A DNA stretch of 7,228 nucleotides from Candidatus Poseidoniales archaeon (GTDB lineage: Archaea; Thermoplasmatota; Poseidoniia; Poseidoniales; Poseidoniaceae): positions 17,508-24,735 of the forward strand of contig QQSG01000064.1 of assembly GCA_003602665.1 (NCBI GenBank). Direction: 5' to 3'. The notes below the pieces were generated by a model that was not told the origin of the DNA, made no database searches, and saw nothing but the letters and a program-made list of their open reading frames with translations. Within the stretch, counting starts at the first letter, position 1. Each line of letters starts with the position of its first letter. The position numbers and the translations under genes are program-made. Shown piece after piece: positions 1 through 5,338 of this stretch.

Positions 1-248
1 CCTGGGTCAGAAGAAGCCGTTAAGAGAAAAACACAGGCACGAGTTGTTTCATCGTTCAGCAGAGTCAGGACTCCATTATGTTCCCATGTGAACGTTTCAA
101 CCGCCATACCAGTACGGCGAGAAAGACGCTTTGCTTCTGAGATCGTAAGTGGCATTGTCGTTTCACGACAACAAGCCGAACAGCCCATAGGAACACATGG
201 AAGCTGCTTGACCATAGAAGCCTCTGCATTTGCTTCACTTTTGAACAT
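1..248 (-). CDS. YkgJ-family cysteine-cluster protein, 3' part outside window (partial)
   Basis: Seen: reading the minus strand from an ATG at 248-246 gives 82 codons open to the window edge. The translation has the pattern C-x4-C-x2-C-C (Cys18, Cys23, Cys26, Cys27), then a conserved-looking helix with E38 and R41-L42, and a further Cys72 in an R-x-CVFL motif. Known: this layout is that of the YkgJ-like family, annotated as zinc- or iron-chelating Cys-cluster proteins; their biochemical role is mostly unproven. More cysteines are expected in the missing C-terminal part. The gene lies 29 nt downstream of the glutathione peroxidase gene on the same strand, so a shared transcript is plausible. 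The start could instead be the in-frame ATG at 215-213, which keeps all the cysteines; I prefer 248 because it is the first ATG after the upstream gene. No Shine-Dalgarno was seen. Confidence 0.8.
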   Translation of the reverse strand, partial: MFKSEANAEASMVKQLPCVPMGCSACCRETTMPLTISEAKRLSRRTGMAVETFTWEHNGVLTLLNDETTRACVFLLTASSDP

Positions 249-277
249 CAGGGATAAACTGAGTCTCAAAATAGGTT

Positions 278-739
278 TTACAATGGTAAATCAGCAGGTG
301 CGACACGATGAGAGAACCGTTCAACAGAACCATTTTCTCGAACAATGAACTTCCCAAAATTCCACTTAATGGCTTCAAGGCCATTTTCATCAGGAACCTT
401 ACAGAGTTCAGCAAACAAAGGATGGCGGCCTTCTCCATTAACATCGATCTTCGCCATCATTGGAAAGGTTACGCCGAATTTATTTTCACAGAATGTTTGA
501 ATCTCTTCGTGAGTTCCTGGTTCTTGTGCTCCGAACTGGTTGCAAGGAAAACCAATAACGACCAAACCGTCGTCTTTCTTTGATTCGTACAAGGCTTGCA
601 TTCCTTCATACTGTGGAGTAAAGCCACACGCGCTAGCTACGTTCACAATCAGAAATTCAGTTCCTCCGAGTTGCTTCAAGGATGTTGTCTCGCCAGTTAT
701 TGTTTCAAATTCTATATCGAAAATTTCGCCCATAACCAC
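278..739 (-). CDS. Glutathione peroxidase-family thiol peroxidase
   Basis: Reduces hydrogen peroxide or organic hydroperoxides, probably in the cytoplasm. Seen, numbering from the GTG at 739: peroxidatic Cys38 in the NVASACGFTPQY motif, FPCNQFGAQEPG (residues 64-75) with Gln72, and WNFGKF with Trp126 and Asn127. This completes the Cys/Gln/Trp/Asn tetrad. Cys84 in FCENKFGVTFP sits where the non-selenium, thioredoxin-dependent members carry the resolving cysteine, so thioredoxin is a more likely reductant than glutathione (inference). At 153 residues it is slightly short but complete for the bacterial type (about 160). The start is either GTG 739, which lies 25 nt from a weak TATA-like box, or ATG 733; both leave the fold intact. 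The gene is divergent from the membrane gene at 852, with the YkgJ-type gene following. The family is mostly bacterial/eukaryotic, so acquisition by transfer is possible. Confidence 0.94.
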   Translation of the reverse strand: MVMGEIFDIEFETITGETTSLKQLGGTEFLIVNVASACGFTPQYEGMQALYESKKDDGLVVIGFPCNQFGAQEPGTHEEIQTFCENKFGVTFPMMAKIDVNGEGRHPLFAELCKVPDENGLEAIKWNFGKFIVRENGSVERFSHRVAPADLPL

Positions 740-753
740 TCTAACGTGATTTC

Positions 754-763
754 ATTCATGAAT
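754..763. repeat. Perfect 10-bp palindrome upstream of the peroxidase gene
   Basis: ATTCATGAAT reads the same on both strands and overlaps the weak TATA-like element proposed for the peroxidase gene. It could be an operator, but a 10-bp palindrome in AT-rich DNA is also expected by chance several times in a window this size. Confidence 0.25.
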
Positions 764-767
764 ATGT
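761..767 (-). promoter_or_regulatory. Weak TATA-like element for the peroxidase gene
   Basis: On the minus strand this reads ACATATT. Its centre lies about 25 nt upstream of the GTG at 739, the spacing that would give a leaderless transcript. The match to an archaeal TATA box is poor, so this is tentative. The rest of the divergent spacer (740-851) holds an 8-T run at 797-804 and no gene. Confidence 0.3.
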
Positions 768-824
768 GGTTTCAAAATTGAAATAGGTAAATCCTCTTTT
801 TTTTCTTAAGGACGGGGAATCTAA

Positions 825-830
825 TTTATA
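825..830 (+). promoter_or_regulatory. TATA box for the membrane protein / repeat protein operon
   Basis: TTTATA lies with its centre about 24 nt upstream of the GTG at 852. Archaeal transcription normally starts about 25 nt downstream of the TATA centre, so the mRNA would begin at or next to the start codon (leaderless). The absence of a Shine-Dalgarno ahead of 852 agrees with this. Confidence 0.5.
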
Positions 831-851
831 CTCTCCTTTGAAAGTGATAAT

Positions 852-2465
852 GTGGCAGATACTGGCATTGAATATTTGGATGAAATTGGGCTCATCCTCA
901 ATATCATGGTTTTAGGATTCATGTTATTGTTTTTGATACCGACAATGAAACAACGTGATAAGATAATTACCGCCTTTTTTTCACTCCTTTCAAAAGTTAC
1001 TTCAGTCTTTAAGTCGGATAAGGAAGATTCGACTGAACAACACGAATTCAAACAAGAATTTTCAATGGAAAAGACACCTTGGGATAGAAGAATTGGAGCT
1101 TGGCTTGTTGTTTGGCTTTTGATTTATCTCATTCATATCGAAATGAGTTTCAATGAGACCTTCGATTGGCTCAGATATTCTGGTACAAATGCCGATGTAA
1201 TGAAAACCGAGGATGTTGCTTCTTGGTTTAATTTCATCATTATCGGAACACTCTTGATGTTGCTTATCCCAATACCGTTCCTTAGAAGGACATGGATGGT
1301 TGTTGTGTTTGCAGGAGTTGCACTGTTTACCAGAATTGCTGATCAACGTGCTTTAGAAGATGGGTTCAATTCGAACTATTCGATTCTCTTTGTCATGGCA
1401 TGCTCAATGATTTGTATAACGATGGGAATCCGTCTCTTTTTGTTCCTACCAGATCCAAAATCGAAGGAAAAGAAGCACATCGCGCTTCGGAGAAGTGGTT
1501 TCTTTGCTTTGGGGGCGGTCGTGATTCTGAGCGATTTCATGGTCTTTCTTGTTCCTGGATTCTTCAATGGTAGTTCCCACACATGGTGGTATTCATTCTT
1601 CATGAATTGGTCAGTTGTTCAGCATGGGTATGATGGCTTATTGGCAACCCATATCATCACCGCTATTATCATGGGCATTTTCTCCTTCATGATGATTTCA
1701 TTAGGCCTCTCATCATTGTATCACCTTGCCCTAACAATACGTAAGAAACGTCAATTTGGAGTCCCTGGTATTTTTGCAGTCTACTTCATCCTCATGTGGG
1801 TGATGATCCTCGTTCGATTCATTACAATAGAAACCGAACTCGCTGCCTTCAACACAATGACTGGGACACCAGAGAGTGCAGGTACGTATACTTGGTATGA
1901 CAACAGTGGCCTATTGAATGAAACCATTATCACCGAGGAGATGGAATCTCTTTCTGTGGTAATTTATGGATTAACCTCAGGATTTACAGATAATCTCATC
2001 TACCCATGTGTAGCCTTAATGCATGCAGTGAAGTTTGGGCTTATTCGCATTCAAACCGATGCTGAGAAGAAACTTTTCCGCCTTCTAAGCCTTGCTCTTC
2101 TGGTTGCAATCGCTGCTGTTTTCACGGAAATTTTACAGGAACTTCTCCAAATTATTGGTTGGTTCAATAATGACATCATCTTCGCTGTCATTTGTGGTTT
2201 GGTTCTAACGACTGGTTGGGAGAAGAAGTTGATTGATGCCCTTGAGCCTGATGCTGAAACAATCAATGTTTCTTGGAAATATCCAGGAAACGACAAACTC
2301 CTCTTTTGGACTGTGAATTTAATCGTTGGAGGTGCATTTGTCCTTCAAGCAATGATCGGAATTTTGAATCCAGAATCGCATTCGGAATTGATCTTGCCAC
2401 TTGCTATAGTCGGCCTTATTATGGCGCTTATCTTTGATGCGAACAGGAGGTATAACAATGTCTGA
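852..2465 (+). CDS. Polytopic membrane protein of unknown function (about 12 TM segments)
   Basis: I do not recognise the family. Seen: 537 residues from GTG 852, rich in hydrophobic helices. Approximate segments are 12-31, 81-98, 126-144, 147-162, 178-199, 217-237, 266-289, 304-326, 381-399, 410-436, 441-456, 483-503 and 512-529. The first helix is followed by a long charged loop (32-80). A polar stretch of about 45 residues (327-371), with Asn and acidic residues, is probably an external loop. Several His (95, 258, 267, 291, 391) are in or near helices, but no heme, metal or transporter motif is convincing. No signal peptidase site is evident. The GTG start is supported by a TATA box 24 nt upstream; the ATG at 850 is in another frame. 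The last 8 nt overlap the next gene, whose Shine-Dalgarno lies inside this gene, so the two are very likely translated together and may form a complex (inference). It could be a transporter, a glycan-handling enzyme or a scaffold; sequence alone does not decide. Confidence 0.85.
   Translation: MADTGIEYLDEIGLILNIMVLGFMLLFLIPTMKQRDKIITAFFSLLSKVTSVFKSDKEDSTEQHEFKQEFSMEKTPWDRRIGAWLVVWLLIYLIHIEMSFNETFDWLRYSGTNADVMKTEDVASWFNFIIIGTLLMLLIPIPFLRRTWMVVVFAGVALFTRIADQRALEDGFNSNYSILFVMACSMICITMGIRLFLFLPDPKSKEKKHIALRRSGFFALGAVVILSDFMVFLVPGFFNGSSHTWWYSFFMNWSVVQHGYDGLLATHIITAIIMGIFSFMMISLGLSSLYHLALTIRKKRQFGVPGIFAVYFILMWVMILVRFITIETELAAFNTMTGTPESAGTYTWYDNSGLLNETIITEEMESLSVVIYGLTSGFTDNLIYPCVALMHAVKFGLIRIQTDAEKKLFRLLSLALLVAIAAVFTEILQELLQIIGWFNNDIIFAVICGLVLTTGWEKKLIDALEPDAETINVSWKYPGNDKLLFWTVNLIVGGAFVLQAMIGILNPESHSELILPLAIVGLIMALIFDANRRYNNV
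2445..2451 (+). promoter_or_regulatory. Strong Shine-Dalgarno that fixes the start of the repeat protein
   Basis: AGGAGGT sits 6 nt before the ATG at 2458, inside the last codons of the upstream gene. It argues against the upstream in-frame ATG at 2434. It is the only clear Shine-Dalgarno I found in the window, as expected for an internal gene of an operon whose first genes are leaderless. Confidence 0.85.
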
Positions 2466-4002
2466 GGATGAATCTATTGTTCCAGTAACAGAAAAAGAGG
2501 TTGACGATGAGAATCCTGATTCGGTGAAAATCATCGATAGAGATCAACAATCTTCTGATGTTGAAAAGAAGAAATCCCCCCGAACAGCTAGGAGACGAAA
2601 AAGAAAGAAGTCAAAGTCGAGGACGGTTGTTGTTGAGGAACTTCCTTCGGTATCTTTTGTCATGGGTGGAGAACGTGCAAAGTGGCTCATTCCAGCCTGT
2701 TTTGTTGCAATGATTCTCATATCAGTCTACGGAGGTATGGTCTCTTGGAATCTGCAGTATGCAGATCCTGACCCCTCGTTTGATGGCACCTCCAGAGAAT
2801 ATCACGACTGTATCATGGTCAATTTCAAATATGGTTCAAGAAATTCAACCGACCATGACCCTTATCACCCCGACAATGTCGAATGTGCTGAGAAACAGGG
2901 ACTTGATCCAAATTGGTCTGAACTTGAATATCAGCAATGGTTGGATGATTTACTCAGCGGGCTTACTGTCGTAAATGATGGAAATCACAGTGGATATGTT
3001 TGGACCGAGGGCGGAATTGGAACAATGACGTATCTCGTATCTACTCTTAATGCGAACATGAGCGTGTATTATGATCCTGCTGCTGGTGATGAATTCAATG
3101 CAACTCATCTTGCAATATGGAATTCTGCAACGACTGATTTCGGAGGCGGGAATGATTCTTTTGAGTCACTTCTCCCCGGCGGCAACACCGCAATGGCGTC
3201 ATATATCGGAACTGGAGGTATCATCAGCCCGAAACCCACAGGATACATATGGACTGCAGCCGGCATCCAAACAATGGAAATCCTCGGAGGAAATCTTGGT
3301 TCAAACATGAGTGTCTATGGCGACCCTAGTCCAGGCGATGTATTCACTGGTGAGCATCTTGCTATTTGGAACGCTGCTACAGTAAGTTTCGGCGGAGGAA
3401 ACGATACGTTTGAACAACTTCTCCCCGGCGGAGAAAGTGCAATGCTTGCTTTCATTGGGATGAATGGTTTTGTTGAAATTGCTCCTACTGGATTTGTATG
3501 GACTGAGGACGGGATTGCAACGATGGAGGTTCTTGGAGCAAGCCTCGGCGCAAACATGAGCGTATATGGAAATCCAAGCGATGGTGATGTGTTTACGCAA
3601 GAGCATCTTGGGATCTGGAATGGTGCAACTATTGGTTTCGGTGGAGGAAACGATAGCATGAGCGACCTTGCTCCAAATGGTCAATCGGCTTTAGCTGCGT
3701 TTTTACTCACACCTATTGTTCTCTGGTCAAATCTCAGTGAAATGCCAACTGCTACGAATGTGACAGTTACTCCGAGTACACCAACAACTTCAGATTCACT
3801 CTCATGTGTCTATGATTATCTTGACCCGCAAGGTGATGCGGATGCCTCAGAAACTCGCTGGTATGTCAACGGTATGTTTGCTGCAAGCAACTCTTCTGAA
3901 CTCTCTGTGGCTTCAGGTGACGAGATAACCTGTAGCATCTTACCGTCCGATGGAGTGAACTTCGGCTTCAGAATTTACTCTGAGGCTGTCATTGTTTCTT
4001 GA
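2458..4002 (+). CDS. Single-pass membrane-anchored surface protein with three 83-residue tandem modules and C-terminal Ig-like domain
   Basis: Unknown function, 514 residues. Layout: an acidic then very basic cytoplasmic N-terminus (13 Lys/Arg among residues 37-55), one TM helix at about 75-97, and then, by the positive-inside rule, an external part of about 415 residues. That part begins with a segment carrying Cys118 and Cys143 (possible disulfide). Three modules follow at 178-260, 261-343 and 344-about 417. Each has an aromatic/Trp opening (G-Y/F-V/I-W-T), an N-M-S-V-Y motif, H-L-x-I-W-N, and F-G-G-G-N-D. The C-terminal domain (about 431-514), with Cys450, Trp468 in RWYVNG and Cys492, looks like the Ig/PKD-type domains of secreted archaeal proteins. 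Twelve N-X-S/T sequons occur, two at the same module positions (23 and 55) in all three copies, suggesting N-glycosylation. The start is set by the Shine-Dalgarno at 2445. The 8-nt overlap with the polytopic membrane gene suggests joint function. A cell-surface binding or adhesion role is only a guess. Confidence 0.88.
   Translation: MSEDESIVPVTEKEVDDENPDSVKIIDRDQQSSDVEKKKSPRTARRRKRKKSKSRTVVVEELPSVSFVMGGERAKWLIPACFVAMILISVYGGMVSWNLQYADPDPSFDGTSREYHDCIMVNFKYGSRNSTDHDPYHPDNVECAEKQGLDPNWSELEYQQWLDDLLSGLTVVNDGNHSGYVWTEGGIGTMTYLVSTLNANMSVYYDPAAGDEFNATHLAIWNSATTDFGGGNDSFESLLPGGNTAMASYIGTGGIISPKPTGYIWTAAGIQTMEILGGNLGSNMSVYGDPSPGDVFTGEHLAIWNAATVSFGGGNDTFEQLLPGGESAMLAFIGMNGFVEIAPTGFVWTEDGIATMEVLGASLGANMSVYGNPSDGDVFTQEHLGIWNGATIGFGGGNDSMSDLAPNGQSALAAFLLTPIVLWSNLSEMPTATNVTVTPSTPTTSDSLSCVYDYLDPQGDADASETRWYVNGMFAASNSSELSVASGDEITCSILPSDGVNFGFRIYSEAVIVS
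2989..3708 (+). repeat. Three in-frame tandem repeats of 249 bp (83 codons) within the surface protein gene
   Basis: Units lie at 2989-3237, 3238-3486 and 3487-3708, the last losing similarity after about 74 codons. The period is exactly 83 residues, with no gaps between units. By manual alignment, units 1 and 2 share 47 of 83 residues; units 2 and 3 share about 47 of 74. Codons have diverged, so the duplication is not recent. Conserved positions are Trp5, Thr12-Met13, the N-M-S-V-Y block at 23-27, Gly33-Asp34, His40-Leu41, I-W-N at 43-45, F-G-G-G-N-D at 51-56, Leu61 and Pro63. Confidence 0.95.
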
Positions 4003-4046
4003 AAAACGAAGCAAATGCTCTTGAAGTATCGGCCTGTGGTTCAACC

Positions 4047-4529
4047 ATGCAAGTGCAAATGGAAACCTCAGCAGGAAACATCATGATTGAACTCTTTCAC
4101 GGAAGTGCTCCCGATACAGTAGCAAATTTCGTCAAACTCGTTAACCAAGGATTCTACGATGGACTTCACTTCCATCGAGTTATTGAAGACTTCATGATCC
4201 AAGGCGGATGTCCAAATTCAAAGGACCCAATGGCTCGTGGCGCTGGTACTGGCGGACCTGGATGGAAGATTCCTTGTGAAGCATCTGCTCTAGCATTAAA
4301 GCACGACAAGCCAGGAATTCTTTCAATGGCAAACGCTGGTCGTAATACTGGTGGTTCCCAATTCTTCCTCACAACCGTTGCCACACCTTGGCTTAATGGC
4401 AATCACGCAGTCTTCGGACAAGTTGTTGAAGGAATGGATGTCGTAAAGAACATCGAAGGATGTCAAAAGTTGCCAGGAGACCGTCCAAAGGTCCCTCAGC
4501 AAATCGTTCGATGCACTGTTGTTGAATGA
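4047..4529 (+). CDS. Cyclophilin-type peptidyl-prolyl cis-trans isomerase
   Basis: Catalyses cis-trans isomerisation of X-Pro bonds during protein folding. No signal peptide, so cytoplasmic. Seen, numbering from ATG 4047 (160 residues, normal for single-domain prokaryotic cyclophilins): the GFYDGLHFHRVI block with catalytic Arg44, DFMIQGG with Phe49, Met50 and Gln52, the loop GTGGPGWKIP (67-76), GILSMANAG (90-98), NTGGSQFF (100-107) with Gln105 and Phe107, and PWLNGNH with Trp115 and His120. All the usual active-site residues are present. The frame extends upstream to a TTG at 3999 that overlaps the previous stop (TTGA). This would add 16 residues not typical of the family, with no Shine-Dalgarno at good spacing, so I prefer 4047. 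It follows the surface-protein gene by 44 nt with no evident promoter, so it may be the third gene of that transcript. Confidence 0.95.
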   Translation: MQVQMETSAGNIMIELFHGSAPDTVANFVKLVNQGFYDGLHFHRVIEDFMIQGGCPNSKDPMARGAGTGGPGWKIPCEASALALKHDKPGILSMANAGRNTGGSQFFLTTVATPWLNGNHAVFGQVVEGMDVVKNIEGCQKLPGDRPKVPQQIVRCTVVE

Positions 4530-4560
4530 AATCCTTGTTGTTTCAGCAATTCGATGCATT

Positions 4561-4567
4561 CATAATT
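4561..4567 (+). promoter_or_regulatory. TATA-like element for the small coiled-coil gene
   Basis: CATAATT is centred about 25 nt before the ATG at 4589, consistent with a leaderless start. The AAGGA at 4583-4587 is only 1 nt from the ATG, too close for a normal Shine-Dalgarno. The 59-nt spacer (4530-4588) holds nothing else recognisable. Confidence 0.4.
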
Positions 4568-4588
4568 CATTGACGCGACCATAAGGAC

Positions 4589-4858
4589 ATGGGAACCGAA
4601 CGTGTATTGACAAAAGCTCGCAAACTTGCGAAGCGATTGGCAGACAAAATCGATCAACTCAGCGACTCTCTCGAAGACCTCGAGTTAGAATTCGCTATGT
4701 TGGTGAAGACCATCGACAAACTCGAATCCAAGCAAGGAAGCACGAAGGCAGTTGCATCCGATGTTCAAATCGATGTATCCATCGATGTTCAAGATGATGA
4801 TGACTTTGACGTCACAAACACTTCTGCACCAAGTGCAAAGGTTCGACGTAAGTTCTGA
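4589..4858 (+). CDS. Small coiled-coil protein with acidic tail, unknown function
   Basis: Not recognised; 89 residues. Seen: residues 5-48 form a heptad-like amphipathic helix rich in Lys/Arg at the start and Glu/Asp later, most likely a coiled coil. A low-complexity region follows, with an imperfect repeat (D-V-Q-I-D-V-S-I-D-V-Q at about 58-68) and an acidic cluster (69-74). The tail ends in K-V-R-R-K-F. There is no TM segment or signal peptide, so it is cytoplasmic. The charge pattern would suit a small protein that oligomerises or binds a partner or nucleic acid; this is inference. The ATG start fits a TATA-like box 25 nt upstream. Its TGA abuts, without a single spare base, the stop of the convergent gene. 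Codon use looks like that of a real gene, and no competing frame is better. Confidence 0.75.
   Translation: MGTERVLTKARKLAKRLADKIDQLSDSLEDLELEFAMLVKTIDKLESKQGSTKAVASDVQIDVSIDVQDDDDFDVTNTSAPSAKVRRKF
4769..4786 (+). repeat. Short inverted repeat (7-bp arms, 4-nt loop) in the coiled-coil gene
   Basis: ATCGATG (4769-4775) and CATCGAT (4780-4786) can pair. They lie within a 24-bp imperfect direct repeat: CGATGTTCAA occurs at 4759-4768 and 4783-4792. Both are explained by the repeated D-V-Q / I-D-V codons, so this is probably coding repetition rather than a regulatory hairpin. Confidence 0.5.
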
Positions 4859-4861
4859 TCA
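4856..4861. other. Zero-gap convergent stop junction TGATCA
   Basis: The plus-strand TGA (4856-4858) is followed at once by TCA (4859-4861), the minus-strand TGA stop. The surrounding CTGATCAG (4855-4862) is a perfect palindrome. There is no room for terminators between the genes, so the transcripts must overlap. Confidence 0.9.
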
Positions 4862-5245
4862 GGCTTCTGTTTCAGCCGCTTCACGCGCCTTACGGGCAGC
4901 AATGAATGAGCGAACACATAGAACTGTGTATGCTGTTCCTGTTAGGAAAAGCATCAACATTGACGAACTGGCGTAGGTGAGGCCATCGGCCATGACCATG
5001 AAGAAACGAGTTCCACCGAGCGCTCCGATCAAGCCAAAGGTGACTGCAACATGCATCCAGAGTTTCCTTTTCCCAGGCAGTTTAGCCATTTCACCAGAAA
5101 CAAGAAGGGCAAGGCCAAGCATAGATGGTAAGAATGAAGTGAAGGATTGCGCTTCAGAGATATACGTAGCGATTAGCCCCCATAAGAGGAGAAAAAGCCC
5201 GTAATTTGTTGTTAGATTTGGCATGGCATTGGTCTGTTCTTGCAT
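4859..5245 (-). CDS. Small four-TM membrane protein, unknown function
   Basis: 128 residues from the ATG at 5245. Seen: four hydrophobic segments at about 15-31, 36-52, 63-86 and 93-114, with a short basic loop P-G-K-R-K (57-61) before an M-H-V-A-V motif. A charged C-terminal helix C-V-R-S-F-I-A-A-R-K-A-R follows TM4. The pattern (small 4-TM protein, basic loop then M-H, C-terminal R-S-F-x-x-A-R) reminds me of uncharacterised proteins seen in diverse bacteria, but I know no assigned function. The start at 5245 is supported by a TATA-like box 25 nt upstream; the ATG at 5224 (residue 8) is the alternative. The gene is divergent from the fumarase gene across 93 nt and convergent, with no spacer, with the coiled-coil gene. 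Confidence 0.82.
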   Translation of the reverse strand: MQEQTNAMPNLTTNYGLFLLLWGLIATYISEAQSFTSFLPSMLGLALLVSGEMAKLPGKRKLWMHVAVTFGLIGALGGTRFFMVMADGLTYASSSMLMLFLTGTAYTVLCVRSFIAARKAREAAETEA

Positions 5246-5266
5246 GTATTACCTACGGATTGGAGG

Positions 5267-5273
5267 TTTATGA
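5267..5273 (-). promoter_or_regulatory. TATA-like element for the four-TM protein gene
   Basis: On the minus strand this reads TCATAAA, centred about 25 nt upstream of the ATG at 5245. The spacing again predicts a leaderless transcript, and no Shine-Dalgarno precedes the start. Confidence 0.45.
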
Positions 5274-5292
5274 GTTCAGGTATTGACTTACT

Positions 5293-5305
5293 ATGCTCTT
5301 AGCAT
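5293..5305. repeat. Inverted repeat ATGCT-ctt-AGCAT just upstream of the fumarase TATA box
   Basis: Two perfect 5-bp arms (5293-5297 and 5301-5305) with a 3-nt spacer end 3 nt before the TATA box at 5309, where the archaeal BRE would lie. This is a possible operator in the divergent promoter region. Short arms mean chance is not excluded. Confidence 0.35.
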
Positions 5306-5307
5306 TG

Positions 5308-5335
5308 GTTTAATAACATCATTCAATTGTTAAAC
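5308..5335. repeat. Inverted repeat GTTTAA / TTAAAC spanning the fumarase TATA box and transcription start
   Basis: Arms GTTTAA (5308-5313) and TTAAAC (5330-5335) are perfect 6-bp inverted copies. Their centres are 22 bp apart, about two helical turns. One arm overlaps the TATA box; the other lies just before the start codon. The geometry would suit a two-dimer ribbon-helix-helix repressor, but the arms are AT-rich and short. Confidence 0.4.
5309..5316 (+). promoter_or_regulatory. TATA box for the RHH-fumarase gene
   Basis: TTTAATAA is centred about 26 nt before the ATG at 5339. This places the transcription start at the start codon and argues against the upstream in-frame TTG at 5327. It is one of the best TATA matches in the window. 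Confidence 0.6.
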
Positions 5336-5338
5336 TCT

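Noticed and set aside
88..348. Plus-strand open frame of 86 codons at the left end.
   Set aside because: It is antisense to the YkgJ-type and peroxidase genes, both with clear family motifs, and resembles no protein.
797..804. Run of eight T as a possible archaeal terminator.
   Set aside because: It lies in a divergent spacer with no plus-strand gene ending before it; on the other strand it is an A run.
2434..2457. Upstream ATG for the surface protein adding eight residues.
   Set aside because: The Shine-Dalgarno at 2445-2451 lies downstream of it and is correctly placed for the ATG at 2458.
3148..3159. G-G-G-N-D-S/T motifs in the surface protein look like RTX calcium-binding nonapeptides.
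   Set aside because: The motif occurs once per 83-residue module instead of in adjacent nonapeptides, so no RTX beta-roll can form.
3301..3684. Long minus-strand open frames across the repeat region (3301-3684 and 3315-3659).
   Set aside because: They are antisense shadows of the tandem repeats; their products are repetitive only because the coding strand is, and they lack start signals.
3999..4046. Upstream TTG start for the cyclophilin, overlapping the previous stop (TTGA).
   Set aside because: It would add 16 residues outside the family fold, lacks a Shine-Dalgarno at workable spacing (GAGG is 13 nt away), and the ATG at 4047 gives a normal family N-terminus. Not fully excluded.
5327..5338. 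TTG start for the fumarase gene four codons upstream.
   Set aside because: It lies between the TATA box and the predicted transcription start near 5339, so it would probably not be in the mRNA.
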